A stretch of DNA of 64,000 nt from Myxococcales bacterium 68-20 (lineage in GTDB: Bacteria; Myxococcota_A; Polyangia; Polyangiales; Polyangiaceae), in assembly GCA_001899635.1 (NCBI GenBank), contig MKVQ01000002.1, positions 126,198-190,197 on the forward strand, in the 5' to 3' direction. The position numbers and the translations under genes are program-made. The notes beneath the pieces were generated by a model. That model was not told the origin of the DNA and did no database searches. It worked only from the letters and a program-made list of their open reading frames with translations. Positions 25,297 to 32,576 of this stretch are shown one piece after another. Position 1 is the first letter of the stretch. Each line of letters opens with the position of its first letter.

Positions 25297-27426
25297 TCGG
25301 CGCACGACCTCCCCGCCGGCGCCCTTGTCGATCACGACAAGCTCACCCGAGACCGGGGCGACGAGCCTGCCGCCCGCCGCGAGCGCATCGATCCACGCGT
25401 TCGGGATCGCTCCGACGTCGAAGCCGACGCTGACCTTCCGGGCGCCGCACCAGAGCGAGGTGTCGTGGGCGTCGCCCGCGATCGCGCGGACATTGGCCTG
25501 GGATGCGAGCTCCTTCTTCGCGCGCGCCGCGAGCGCGCCGTCGATCTCGATCGTGATCACCGAGCCACGCTCGCCGACGACCCTCCCCGCGACCGCGGCG
25601 CCGTAGCCGGTGCCTCCGCCGAGGTCGACGAGGGAGTCGCCGGGCTCGAGCTCGAGGGCGCGGAAGAGCGCGACGTACGCGTGCATCGCCGAGATCGTCG
25701 CCTTGCCCGTCTCGTCGAGCGCGAGCGCGCGATCGCGGTGCGCCTCGGCGAGCACGTCGATCGGCACGAACCGCTCGCGCGGGACGTCGCGCACGGCGCG
25801 TCCGACCTCGTCGTCGAGCTCGATCCCGGCCTCCTCGAGCACTTGCTCTCGTGCAGCACGCGAGAACGCCGCGAAGGCCTGATCGGCCTCCAGCGGGATC
25901 TCCTGCAGAACGCTCGCGCGCGCGGGATCGTCGCCGTCGCCCGCCAGGATCGCGCGCCAGAGGTGGTCGAGCGCAAGCGTACGCGTGGCGGCTGCGGGGG
26001 AGATCAGGTCGACCTGCTCGTCGATCGCGCGCATGAAGTAGTCACGCGCGGGTCCGTCGTAGGCGAACGCCTTCGGGATCCCCTCGAGGATCGGCCGGAA
26101 CAGCTCGTGGCGGAGCGCATGGCAGCGGCGGAAGTCGAGCTCGCTCGACGGGTCGACCCACTCGGCGAGGAAGTCCTGATCCCCGTCGTGCCACCACGGA
26201 TAGCGATGAACACGCATCCCCGTCGACGCCTCCCACGAGGCCCGCTCCTCGTCGATCGGCGAGCCCGGGTAGAGGCGGAACGCGTCGACCGAGAGGAAGC
26301 CCGTCGTGCCGCCGGGGCCGAGGTACAGGCGCTCGAGGTACTTCACGGTCGTCCGGATCGACGACTCGGTCTCGCCGGGATGCCCGACGATGACGTTGGC
26401 TCCCCACGGCACCCCTAGCTCACGCGCCCAGCCTGCGACGCGCATCATCTGATCGAGGTAGTCGGAGAGGCGGCCGACCTTGCGGATCCTCCGGACCTGC
26501 TCGGGATCGCCCGACTCGAGGCCGAAACCGGGCGCGACGTTCGCGCGCTTCATCAGCGCGATGTCCTCCCGCTCGAGCAGATCGATCCGGACGAGCAGCC
26601 ACACCTTGCGCGCCCGGACCGGCCGCCGCGCCAGCGCCTCCAGGAACTGCCGCCGCCACGAGGTCTTCATGCCGAAGAGCGCATCCGCGATGAACAGCGT
26701 CCAGCGCGAGAGATCGAGGAACGCGTCGAGGCGGTGCATCTCCTCGATCGCCTGCTCCGGCTCGAGCGCCCGCCACGAGGTGTCGCGCTTCGCCCGCTCC
26801 ATGCAGAACGCGCAGTCGTACGGACAGCCGCGCGACAGGTAGATCTCCGCTTGCGAGGCGACCTTGCGCGCGACCGGGCGGTAGCGCGCGAGGAGCTCCC
26901 AGTCGACGGGCGGCATCTTGCCCGGATCGGCGACGGCCTCGGGGCCGAGCACGGAGAGGAGCGGACGGCTTCCCTTGACGAGCGCGCTCGCGAGCCGGCT
27001 CATCGGTCCTTCGCCGTCTCCGACGACGACGAAGTCGAACGGGGACGCTCCACCGTCCGGCGTCGCACCGGTGAACTCGGCGGGACGCGCGCTCGCGTGA
27101 TAACCGCCGGTGACGAGCCACGCCTTGGGCAGAAGGGCTCGGAAGCGGCGCCCGAGCTCGATCACCTTCAGGTAGTCGTACGACGAGTAGCAGGCGATAC
27201 CGACGAGGTCGTAGTGCCCGCCGCCCCGCGCGACGATCTCGGAGAGCACGATCGGGCCGAGCGCGCGCTCGGCATCGAGATCGACGACATCGACGTCGAT
27301 CTCGGGGGCAGCGGCGCGCATCGCGCTCGCCATCGCGAGGAGCTGCGGCACGCCGAAGTTCGCCCCGCCGGTGAAGAGACCGCCGGGCCAGACGAGGAGC
27401 GCGCGCGGTCGATCTCTCCGGCTCAC
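25183..27426 (-). CDS. B12-binding-type radical SAM protein fused to a PCMT-like methyltransferase
   Basis: 747 residues from GTG 27426. Residues 1-165 have a cobalamin-binding-type fold (G-I-A-C-Y-S-S-Y-D-Y, V-T-G-G-Y-H), without an obvious D-x-H-x-x-G. The radical SAM cluster motif is Cys201-P-Y-D-Cys205-A-F-Cys208, followed by an oxygen-independent-coproporphyrinogen-oxidase-like barrel. About 535-735 resembles protein-L-isoaspartate methyltransferase: D-V-P-R-E-R-F-V-P, G-K-A-T-I-S near 573 and the SAM-binding L-V-D-L-G-G-G-T-G-Y-G near 600. It is the last gene of the minus-strand peptide cluster, 52 bases after precursor A. The likely role is peptide or natural-product modification, using the PCMT domain to activate Asp carboxylates; inference. 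Confidence 0.82.
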   Translation of the reverse strand: MSRRDRPRALLVWPGGLFTGGANFGVPQLLAMASAMRAAAPEIDVDVVDLDAERALGPIVLSEIVARGGGHYDLVGIACYSSYDYLKVIELGRRFRALLPKAWLVTGGYHASARPAEFTGATPDGGASPFDFVVVGDGEGPMSRLASALVKGSRPLLSVLGPEAVADPGKMPPVDWELLARYRPVARKVASQAEIYLSRGCPYDCAFCMERAKRDTSWRALEPEQAIEEMHRLDAFLDLSRWTLFIADALFGMKTSWRRQFLEALARRPVRARKVWLLVRIDLLEREDIALMKRANVAPGFGLESGDPEQVRRIRKVGRLSDYLDQMMRVAGWARELGVPWGANVIVGHPGETESSIRTTVKYLERLYLGPGGTTGFLSVDAFRLYPGSPIDEERASWEASTGMRVHRYPWWHDGDQDFLAEWVDPSSELDFRRCHALRHELFRPILEGIPKAFAYDGPARDYFMRAIDEQVDLISPAAATRTLALDHLWRAILAGDGDDPARASVLQEIPLEADQAFAAFSRAAREQVLEEAGIELDDEVGRAVRDVPRERFVPIDVLAEAHRDRALALDETGKATISAMHAYVALFRALELEPGDSLVDLGGGTGYGAAVAGRVVGERGSVITIEIDGALAARAKKELASQANVRAIAGDAHDTSLWCGARKVSVGFDVGAIPNAWIDALAAGGRLVAPVSGELVVIDKGAGGEVVRRSLGRVVYVRDRSERAEVEPRQPAAVGLREAGSTGARA

Positions 27427-27478
27427 TGCTCGTCTCGCTCGAGCGCGACCACAAGCGCGACCCGCTGAGCGTCGTCGT

Positions 27479-27949
27479 TCACTGGCCCCTCGGCGGAGCG
27501 ATCTTCAGGCACGGCTGCGGAGGGGGCGTGGGCTTGCCGCCATCGGCGGTCGAAGGCGGAGCCACGCTGAGACACACCTGGGGCCGAGGTCCGCCTGGCG
27601 GCGCGGCCACCCGCAGGCACGGAACGGGCGCGGCCGCATCGGGCGGCGCGCCTGCCCCCACCGCGTCCGGCATCACGGAGCCCGCGTCGACGGGCGCGCC
27701 CGCGTCGCTCGGCAACTGCTCGGGCGGCATCGGTGAAAGACAAGGCTCGGGTCCCGCATCCTCGACGACCAGCACGGGCGAAAGACAAGGCTGCGGGGGC
27801 TGAGCCGGCTCCTTGCCACACGCGGTGCTCACGCCCGCGAGGGCGGCCGCGACGAAGCTCGCCCGTCGGGCGAGGATCCGCTTCCTCGCCTCGTCGGCGT
27901 CGCTGCGCGTTTCTTCACCGGACCGAAGCTCGGGGTCTTTCTTCTTCAC
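27479..27949 (-). CDS. Candidate precursor peptide A, five Cys-Leu motifs
   Basis: GTG 27949 overlaps the TGA of the radical SAM gene (GTGA), so it is translationally coupled to it. Of 156 residues, 20-47 hold the leader core R-K-R-I-L-A-R-R-A-S-F-V-A-A-A-L-A-G-V shared with peptides B and C, followed by A-C-G (Cys44). Then come five motifs, at Cys55 (P-Q-P-C-L-S-P), Cys70 (P-E-P-C-L-S-P), Cys111 (P-V-P-C-L-R-V), Cys126 (P-Q-V-C-L-S-V) and Cys147 (P-Q-P-C-L-K-I), in Pro/Ala/Asp-rich spacers. The leader could equally be a twin-arginine or lipoprotein signal. Function unknown; RiPP precursor is the leading idea. Confidence 0.7.
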   Translation of the reverse strand: MKKKDPELRSGEETRSDADEARKRILARRASFVAAALAGVSTACGKEPAQPPQPCLSPVLVVEDAGPEPCLSPMPPEQLPSDAGAPVDAGSVMPDAVGAGAPPDAAAPVPCLRVAAPPGGPRPQVCLSVAPPSTADGGKPTPPPQPCLKIAPPRGQ

Positions 27950-29061
27950 GCGATCACCTCGAGACGGCGTCGGGAGCGCGCCGCTTCGCGCTCGCTCGAC
28001 AGCTTGGCCGCGAACTCGTCGTCGACGTGTTGCCACACGAAGGGATCCGGGAACCTCCGCGCACCGAGCACCCACTCGGAGGCCGCGCCGCATCCGCCCG
28101 CACACGACGACGCGTGACTGCAGCCGGCGCAAAACTCGGGGAGCGTGCGCTTGTACTCCTTCACCTCGGGGCCGACGACGATCCGCGCGGGGTCGACATC
28201 CGGATCGAGGATGTCCTTCGCGCCTCCGAGCCCCGAGCCGTGGAGCGTGCAGTGGCGGAGGCGGCCGTCCGGTCCGAGCGCGAACTCCTGCATCGACGAG
28301 CCGATCGCGCAGACGCCGAACTCGAGCGGCGCGAGCTCCTCCACCTCCACCGCGCAGGGCGGGACGGGCATCGTGCAGGTGATGCGCATCCGCTCGCCGC
28401 GCTCGCCCTTCGCGAACGGGATGGCTTGCTTGAACGCCACGAGGAGATCGTCGCGCGACGGGAGGAGCTCCGCGGCGTGGCGCGCAGCGTAGCCCGCCGG
28501 GCTGAAGCGCGAGAGCGCGATGTGCCGTACGCCGAGCGACTGGAAGAGCGCGAGGATCTCCGCGACCCGCGACGCGTTTTTGCGGGTGACGACGGTGCAG
28601 CCGACGACGGGAACGCCGGCGCCGCGCAGAGCCGCGATTCCCCGGAGCGTCTTCGCGTAGTGCCCTTCGCCGCCGACGTGCTCGTCGTGGAGCTCGGCGG
28701 TCGGTCCGTCGAGCGTCACCTGCACGTAAGAAACGCCGTAGGGCGCGAGGCGCGCGGCGAGCGCGTCGTCGACGAGGCCGCCGTTCGAGATGATCTGGAT
28801 CCCGACGCCCTTCGACTTCACGAGATCGAGGAGCTCGAAGAGATCGCGACGCGCGAAGGGCTCGCCCCCGGTGATCGTGACGTGATCGACGTCGACCGCC
28901 GAGAGCAGCTTCTCGACGCGCGCGTGGAGCTTCTTCGCGCTCCCCGCCTCCATTCCGGCGCCGTTGTCCTCGCGCCAGGCGTTGTAGCAATAGGCGCACT
29001 TCTGCTGGCAGTGCGCCGTCACCTCGATCGCTACGCTGTAGACCTTCGGCCGCCCCGACAT
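27946..29061 (-). CDS. Radical SAM/SPASM peptide-modifying enzyme
   Basis: 371 residues from ATG 29061. The iron-sulfur motif is Cys18-Q-Q-K-Cys22-A-Y-Cys25, followed by I-T-G-G-E-P-F (63-69) and I-S-N-G-G. The C-terminal third has a SPASM-type Cys set (V-C-A-I-G; R-H-C-T-L-H-G; F-C-A-G-C; S-S-C-A-G-G-C) for auxiliary clusters, as in enzymes that make thioether, C-C or other crosslinks in RiPPs. Its stop overlaps the start of precursor A, and precursor B ends 40 bases upstream, so all are probably on one transcript. There is no obvious N-terminal peptide-recognition (RRE) domain. The exact chemistry cannot be read from the sequence. Confidence 0.88.
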   Translation of the reverse strand: MSGRPKVYSVAIEVTAHCQQKCAYCYNAWREDNGAGMEAGSAKKLHARVEKLLSAVDVDHVTITGGEPFARRDLFELLDLVKSKGVGIQIISNGGLVDDALAARLAPYGVSYVQVTLDGPTAELHDEHVGGEGHYAKTLRGIAALRGAGVPVVGCTVVTRKNASRVAEILALFQSLGVRHIALSRFSPAGYAARHAAELLPSRDDLLVAFKQAIPFAKGERGERMRITCTMPVPPCAVEVEELAPLEFGVCAIGSSMQEFALGPDGRLRHCTLHGSGLGGAKDILDPDVDPARIVVGPEVKEYKRTLPEFCAGCSHASSCAGGCGAASEWVLGARRFPDPFVWQHVDDEFAAKLSSEREAARSRRRLEVIA

Positions 29062-29101
29062 CGGATCGAGGCTAGCACGACCGTGCTCGCCGGCTCGTGT
29101 C

Positions 29102-29425
29102 TCAGCCGCCATCCAGCGGCGCGATGAGGCATGGCTGCGGCCCTGCCTCGGCGTCATCCTCGTCCCCGGAGTCAACCGGTACCTGGGCGTCCACGGAGAG
29201 GCACGGCTGCGGCCCCGCCTCGGCGGCATCCGCCTTGCCGAAGTCGGCATCCACGGAGAGGCACGGCTGCGGGCTCTGCTCCGTCTCGGTGTCGCCGCCA
29301 CACGCCTCGGTGGCCGCCGCGAGCCCCGCGGTCGCGGTCACCCCTGCGAGCGCGGCCGCGACGAAGCGAGCTCGGCGGGCAAGGATCAGTCGGCGTGCGG
29401 AGTCGTCACCCATGGAGGCGCTCAT
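29102..29425 (-). CDS. Candidate precursor peptide B, three Cys-Leu motifs
   Basis: 107 residues from ATG 29425, with a second in-frame ATG 12 bases on; the sequence around both (ATTGCTGAGGTATGA) is shared with peptide C. The leader M-G-D-D-S-A-R-R-L-I-L-A-R-R-A-R-F-V-A-A-A-L-A (5-27) is almost identical to that of C, and Cys42 sits in A-C-G-G in both. Three motifs follow: P-Q-P-C-L-S-V-D-A twice (Cys55, Cys75) and P-Q-P-C-L-I-A (Cys99), separated by Asp/Ala/Glu-rich spacers of about 15-20 residues. It ends 40 bases before the radical SAM gene. Confidence 0.75.
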   Translation of the reverse strand: MSASMGDDSARRLILARRARFVAAALAGVTATAGLAAATEACGGDTETEQSPQPCLSVDADFGKADAAEAGPQPCLSVDAQVPVDSGDEDDAEAGPQPCLIAPLDGG

Positions 29426-29498
29426 ACCTCAGCAATCGATCGGGCGCTACGAAGCGGGCCCCTCGCTCCGCGAGGATCCTGCGCCTCGCGTTGCTCAT
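29406..29498 (-). CDS. Leader-only mini reading frame between precursors C and B
   Basis: ATG 29498 overlaps the stop of precursor C (ATGA). The 30 codons give S-N-A-R-R-R-I-L-A-E-R-G-A-R-F-V-A, clearly related to the leader of A, B and C, then stop inside the start of precursor B without any Cys-Leu motif. It may be the remnant of a lost precursor copy, or a coupling peptide that passes ribosomes from C to B. It is not certain that it is translated. Confidence 0.4.
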   Translation of the reverse strand: MSNARRRILAERGARFVAPDRLLRYERLHG

Positions 29499-29863
29499 CG
29501 GTCCGCCGGATCCGGAGCGAACTTCAAGCAAGGCATCGGGCCGGCGTCGAAGTCGTCGTCGTCGTCCGCCGGTGGCGTGAGGCACGGCTGCGGGTCGTCC
29601 GGCTTGCGCGGAGAGAGGCACGGCTGCGGGGTCGCGTCCTTCGACGCTCCATCCGCCCCATCCGAGGCCTGCGCATCGCGGTCGCCGGCCGTCCCGCCGC
29701 CACCCGTATCGCTCTCGGTAGGGTCGAGCTCGCCGCCGCACGCGTTTACCGACGTACCGGCAACCGCAGCCGCGGTCACGCTTGCAAGCGCGGCCGCGAC
29801 GAAGCGCGCACGTCGCGCGAGGATCAGCCGCCGAGCGGAGTCGTCTCCCATGCGGGCAATCAT
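29495..29863 (-). CDS. Candidate precursor peptide C, three Cys-Leu motifs
   Basis: 122 residues from ATG 29863 (second ATG 12 bases later at the conserved M-G-D-D). The leader is the same as in B through residue 27; Cys42 lies in N-A-C-G-G. The motifs are P-Q-P-C-L-S-P (Cys82), P-Q-P-C-L-T-P (Cys94) and P-M-P-C-L-K-F (Cys112), with an acidic run D-D-D-D-D-F-D between the last two. It is the first gene of the minus-strand cluster; the promoter must lie in the 190 bases before pyrC, which is transcribed divergently. No clear -35/-10 pair was seen. Confidence 0.75.
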   Translation of the reverse strand: MIARMGDDSARRLILARRARFVAAALASVTAAAVAGTSVNACGGELDPTESDTGGGGTAGDRDAQASDGADGASKDATPQPCLSPRKPDDPQPCLTPPADDDDDFDAGPMPCLKFAPDPADR

Positions 29864-30053
29864 ACCTCAGCAATGGACCGCCGCTAGGCCCGCCACCGGG
29901 GCTCGAGTGCGCTCGTCATTGAGGACGGCGAAGCAAGCGCGTCGCGCAAAGGATCAGCTTCTTCGGGTCGTCGTCCGCCGACGAGAAAAGTATGTCTCGA
30001 CCGCCCCTACGCACGCTTCCGCCGCTCGGGCCCGCGTGCTAACTCGCGCGCCG

Positions 30054-31370
30054 ATGCAGGACGTGCTCGTCTTCCGCCGCGTTCGTGCCGTCGACCCCGG
30101 CCGCCAGCTCGACGCCGAAATCGACGTCGTCATCGAGAAGAAGCTCATCACTCGAGCAGGGCCGCGCGCCGCCGACCAGCTCATCGGCAGCGTCCCGAAC
30201 GACCGCATCCGCGTCATCGAGGTGCCCGGTGCGCTTCTGCTGCCCGGACTCGTCGACCTCCATGCGCACCTCCGCGAGCCCGGCCAGGAGTACAAGGAGG
30301 ACATCGCGAGCGGCCTCGCCGCCGCCGCCGCCGGCGGGTTCACCGACGTCTGCGTGATGCCGAACACCCGACCGGTAAACGACACGCGCGCCGTCACCGA
30401 GCTGCTCGTCCACAAGGCGCGCGCGGTGGGCGGCACGCGCCTCCATCCGATCGCCGCGATCACGGTCGGCCAGAAGGGCGACACGCTCACGGAGATGGCG
30501 GACCTCAAGGAGGGCGGCGCCGTCGCCCTGAGCGACGACGGTCGCTGCGTCACGCGGAGCGACGTCATGCGACGCGCGCTCGAGTACGCAAGCACGTTCG
30601 ACCTTCCGATCATCCAGCACGCCGAGGACCACGCGCTCACGGCCGGCGCCGAGATGCACGAAGGCGGCGTCTCCACGCGCCTCGGTCTGCGCGGCTGGCC
30701 GAGGATCGCCGAGGACGTGATCGTCGCGCGCGACGTGCTCATCGCCGAGTACGTGAAGGCGAAGTACCACGTCGCTCACGTCTCCACGATGGGCTCGGTG
30801 CGGATCCTGCGCGAGGCGAAGTCCCGCGGCATCCCCGTGACCGCCGAGGTGACGCCGCATCACCTTCTCCTCACCGACCAGAAGCTGATCGGCTACGACA
30901 CCGCCTGCAAGGTGAACCCGCCGCTGCGCGAGACCGAGGATCTCCTCGCGCTCCGCGAAGCCCTGGCCGACGGGACGATCGACTGCATCGCGACCGACCA
31001 CGCCCCGCACTCGCCACTCGAGAAAGACTGCGAGCTCTCGGAGGCCGCGCCCGGGATGATCGGCCTCGAGCTCTGCCTCCCGCTCATGCTCGGCCTCGTC
31101 GAGAAGGGCATCCTCCCGATGGGCCGCATGGTCGAGGCGCTCACGCGCGCGCCCGCACGCATCGTCGGGCTCGACGCGCCGACGATCGCGGAGGGAGCGC
31201 CGGCAAACCTCACGCTGGTCGACCCGAACCGCGAATGGACGGTGGCGCCTGAGCGCCTCCGCACGAAGAGCAAGAACACACCGTTCATGGGACACACGAT
31301 GAAGGGCATGGTGCTCGCGACGATCGTCCACGGTTCGATCGCGTTCGACGCCACCGCAAAGGGATGCTGA
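30054..31370 (+). CDS. pyrC: Dihydroorotase
   Basis: Third step of pyrimidine synthesis, cyclising carbamoyl-aspartate to dihydroorotate. 438 residues from ATG 30054. The metal site is complete for the class I type: H-A-H-L-R-E-P-G near residue 63, A-E-V-T-P-H-H near 267 and I-A-T-D-H-A-P-H near 310 with the catalytic Asp. The frame remains open far upstream but only as the antisense of the precursor peptides. Its stop overlaps the region of the carA start, so the two pyrimidine genes form an operon. Start ATG lacks a strong ribosome binding site. Confidence 0.95.
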   Translation: MQDVLVFRRVRAVDPGRQLDAEIDVVIEKKLITRAGPRAADQLIGSVPNDRIRVIEVPGALLLPGLVDLHAHLREPGQEYKEDIASGLAAAAAGGFTDVCVMPNTRPVNDTRAVTELLVHKARAVGGTRLHPIAAITVGQKGDTLTEMADLKEGGAVALSDDGRCVTRSDVMRRALEYASTFDLPIIQHAEDHALTAGAEMHEGGVSTRLGLRGWPRIAEDVIVARDVLIAEYVKAKYHVAHVSTMGSVRILREAKSRGIPVTAEVTPHHLLLTDQKLIGYDTACKVNPPLRETEDLLALREALADGTIDCIATDHAPHSPLEKDCELSEAAPGMIGLELCLPLMLGLVEKGILPMGRMVEALTRAPARIVGLDAPTIAEGAPANLTLVDPNREWTVAPERLRTKSKNTPFMGHTMKGMVLATIVHGSIAFDATAKGC

Positions 31371-31375
31371 CGAAG

Positions 31376-32509
31376 ATGGACTCGACCAAGAACGACCGCA
31401 TCCACCTCGTGCTCGCCGATGGGACCGCGTTCCCGGGCGAGCCTTACGGCGCACGCGGAACGACCGTCGGTGAGGCGGTCTTCACCACGACGATGACGGG
31501 CTACCAGGAGGTCCTCACGGATCCCTCCTACAAGGGCCAGCTCGTCACGATGACGGCTCCCGAGATCGGCAACGTCGGCGTCAACGCGCTCGACGCCGAA
31601 TCGGTCGACGGACGGCCGCACGTCGCGGGGTTCATCCTCCGAGACGCGAGCCCGATCGCCTCGAACTGGCGCTCCGAGCAGACGCTCGACGCGTACCTCG
31701 CCGAGCACGGCGTCGTCGCCATCTCGGGCGTCGACACGCGCAAGCTCACGCGCCACCTGCGCGATCACGGCTCGCAGAACGCGGCCATCGGGCCCGAGCC
31801 GATCGAAGAGCTCGCCCGCAAGGCACGCGAGGCCCCGGACATGTCCGGCCTCGACCTCGTGAAGCTGGTCACGCCCAAAGAGCCCTACACGTTCGCGGAG
31901 AGCAGCGGCGCCTGGGGCATGGGCGGCGCAACGGGCGCAAAGCCACCGAAGCACCATGTCGTCGCGATCGACTACGGCGTGAAGAAGAACATCCTCCGCT
32001 GCCTCGTCGACGCCGGCTGCAAGGTCACCGTGGTCCCGGCGACGACGAGCGCCGCGGACGTCCTCGCGCTGTCGCCCGACGGCATCTTTCTCTCGAACGG
32101 CCCGGGCGATCCCGCGGCCGTCGGCTACGCCGTCGAGACGCTCAAGGGCCTGCTCGGCAAGAAGCCGATCTTCGGCATCTGCCTCGGTCACCAGCTCCTC
32201 GCGCTCGCCCTCGGCGGCAAGACGTACAAGCTGAAGTTCGGTCATCGCGGCGCCAACCAGCCGGTGAAGGATCTCGCTACGGGACGGATCGAGATCACGA
32301 CGCAGAACCATGGCTTCTGCGTCGACCTCACGTCGCTCCCGAGCAACGCCGTCAGCACGCACGTGCACCTGAACGACGGGACGAGCGAAGGGCTCGCCGT
32401 GAAAGAGCTCGCCGCGTTCAGCGTGCAGTACCACCCGGAGGCCGCCGCCGGCCCGCACGACTCGCTCTACCTGTTCGATCGCTTCACTGCGGCGATGGAC
32501 CAGCGCTGA
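31376..32509 (+). CDS. carA: Carbamoyl-phosphate synthase small subunit
   Basis: Glutamine amidotransferase subunit that supplies ammonia for carbamoyl phosphate in pyrimidine and arginine synthesis. ATG 31376 is preferred because AAGGGA lies 10 bases upstream; ATG 31364, overlapping the pyrC stop, is the alternative. N-terminal L-A-D-G-T-x-F-x-G and T-G-Y-Q-E-V-L-T-D-P-S-Y are diagnostic. The class I amidotransferase triad is present: Cys in F-G-I-C-L-G-H-Q, and His and Glu in V-Q-Y-H-P-E-A. The large subunit (carB) is not adjacent. Confidence 0.96.
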   Translation: MDSTKNDRIHLVLADGTAFPGEPYGARGTTVGEAVFTTTMTGYQEVLTDPSYKGQLVTMTAPEIGNVGVNALDAESVDGRPHVAGFILRDASPIASNWRSEQTLDAYLAEHGVVAISGVDTRKLTRHLRDHGSQNAAIGPEPIEELARKAREAPDMSGLDLVKLVTPKEPYTFAESSGAWGMGGATGAKPPKHHVVAIDYGVKKNILRCLVDAGCKVTVVPATTSAADVLALSPDGIFLSNGPGDPAAVGYAVETLKGLLGKKPIFGICLGHQLLALALGGKTYKLKFGHRGANQPVKDLATGRIEITTQNHGFCVDLTSLPSNAVSTHVHLNDGTSEGLAVKELAAFSVQYHPEAAAGPHDSLYLFDRFTAAMDQR

Positions 32510-32522
32510 GCGACGCGCCCGC

Positions 32523-32548
32523 GAAAGCCGTGCATCTGCGCGGCTTTC
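32523..32548 (+). terminator. Hairpin after carA
   Basis: GAAAGCCG and CGGCTTTC pair over 8 bases with a 10-base loop, 14 bases after the carA stop. The U-rich part is in the descending arm (CUUUC) with no longer tail, so it is a modest rho-independent candidate. Confidence 0.55.
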
Positions 32549-32576
32549 CAGCTCGACCTGGCGTGTGTAGGGAAAG

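Noticed and set aside
29097-30053. Long open frame on the plus strand continuous with pyrC, reading R-H-G-C-G repeats
   Set aside because: It is the exact complement of the peptide genes; the PCL motif on the minus strand has leaders, starts and coupling that this frame lacks, and dihydroorotases do not have a 319-residue extension.
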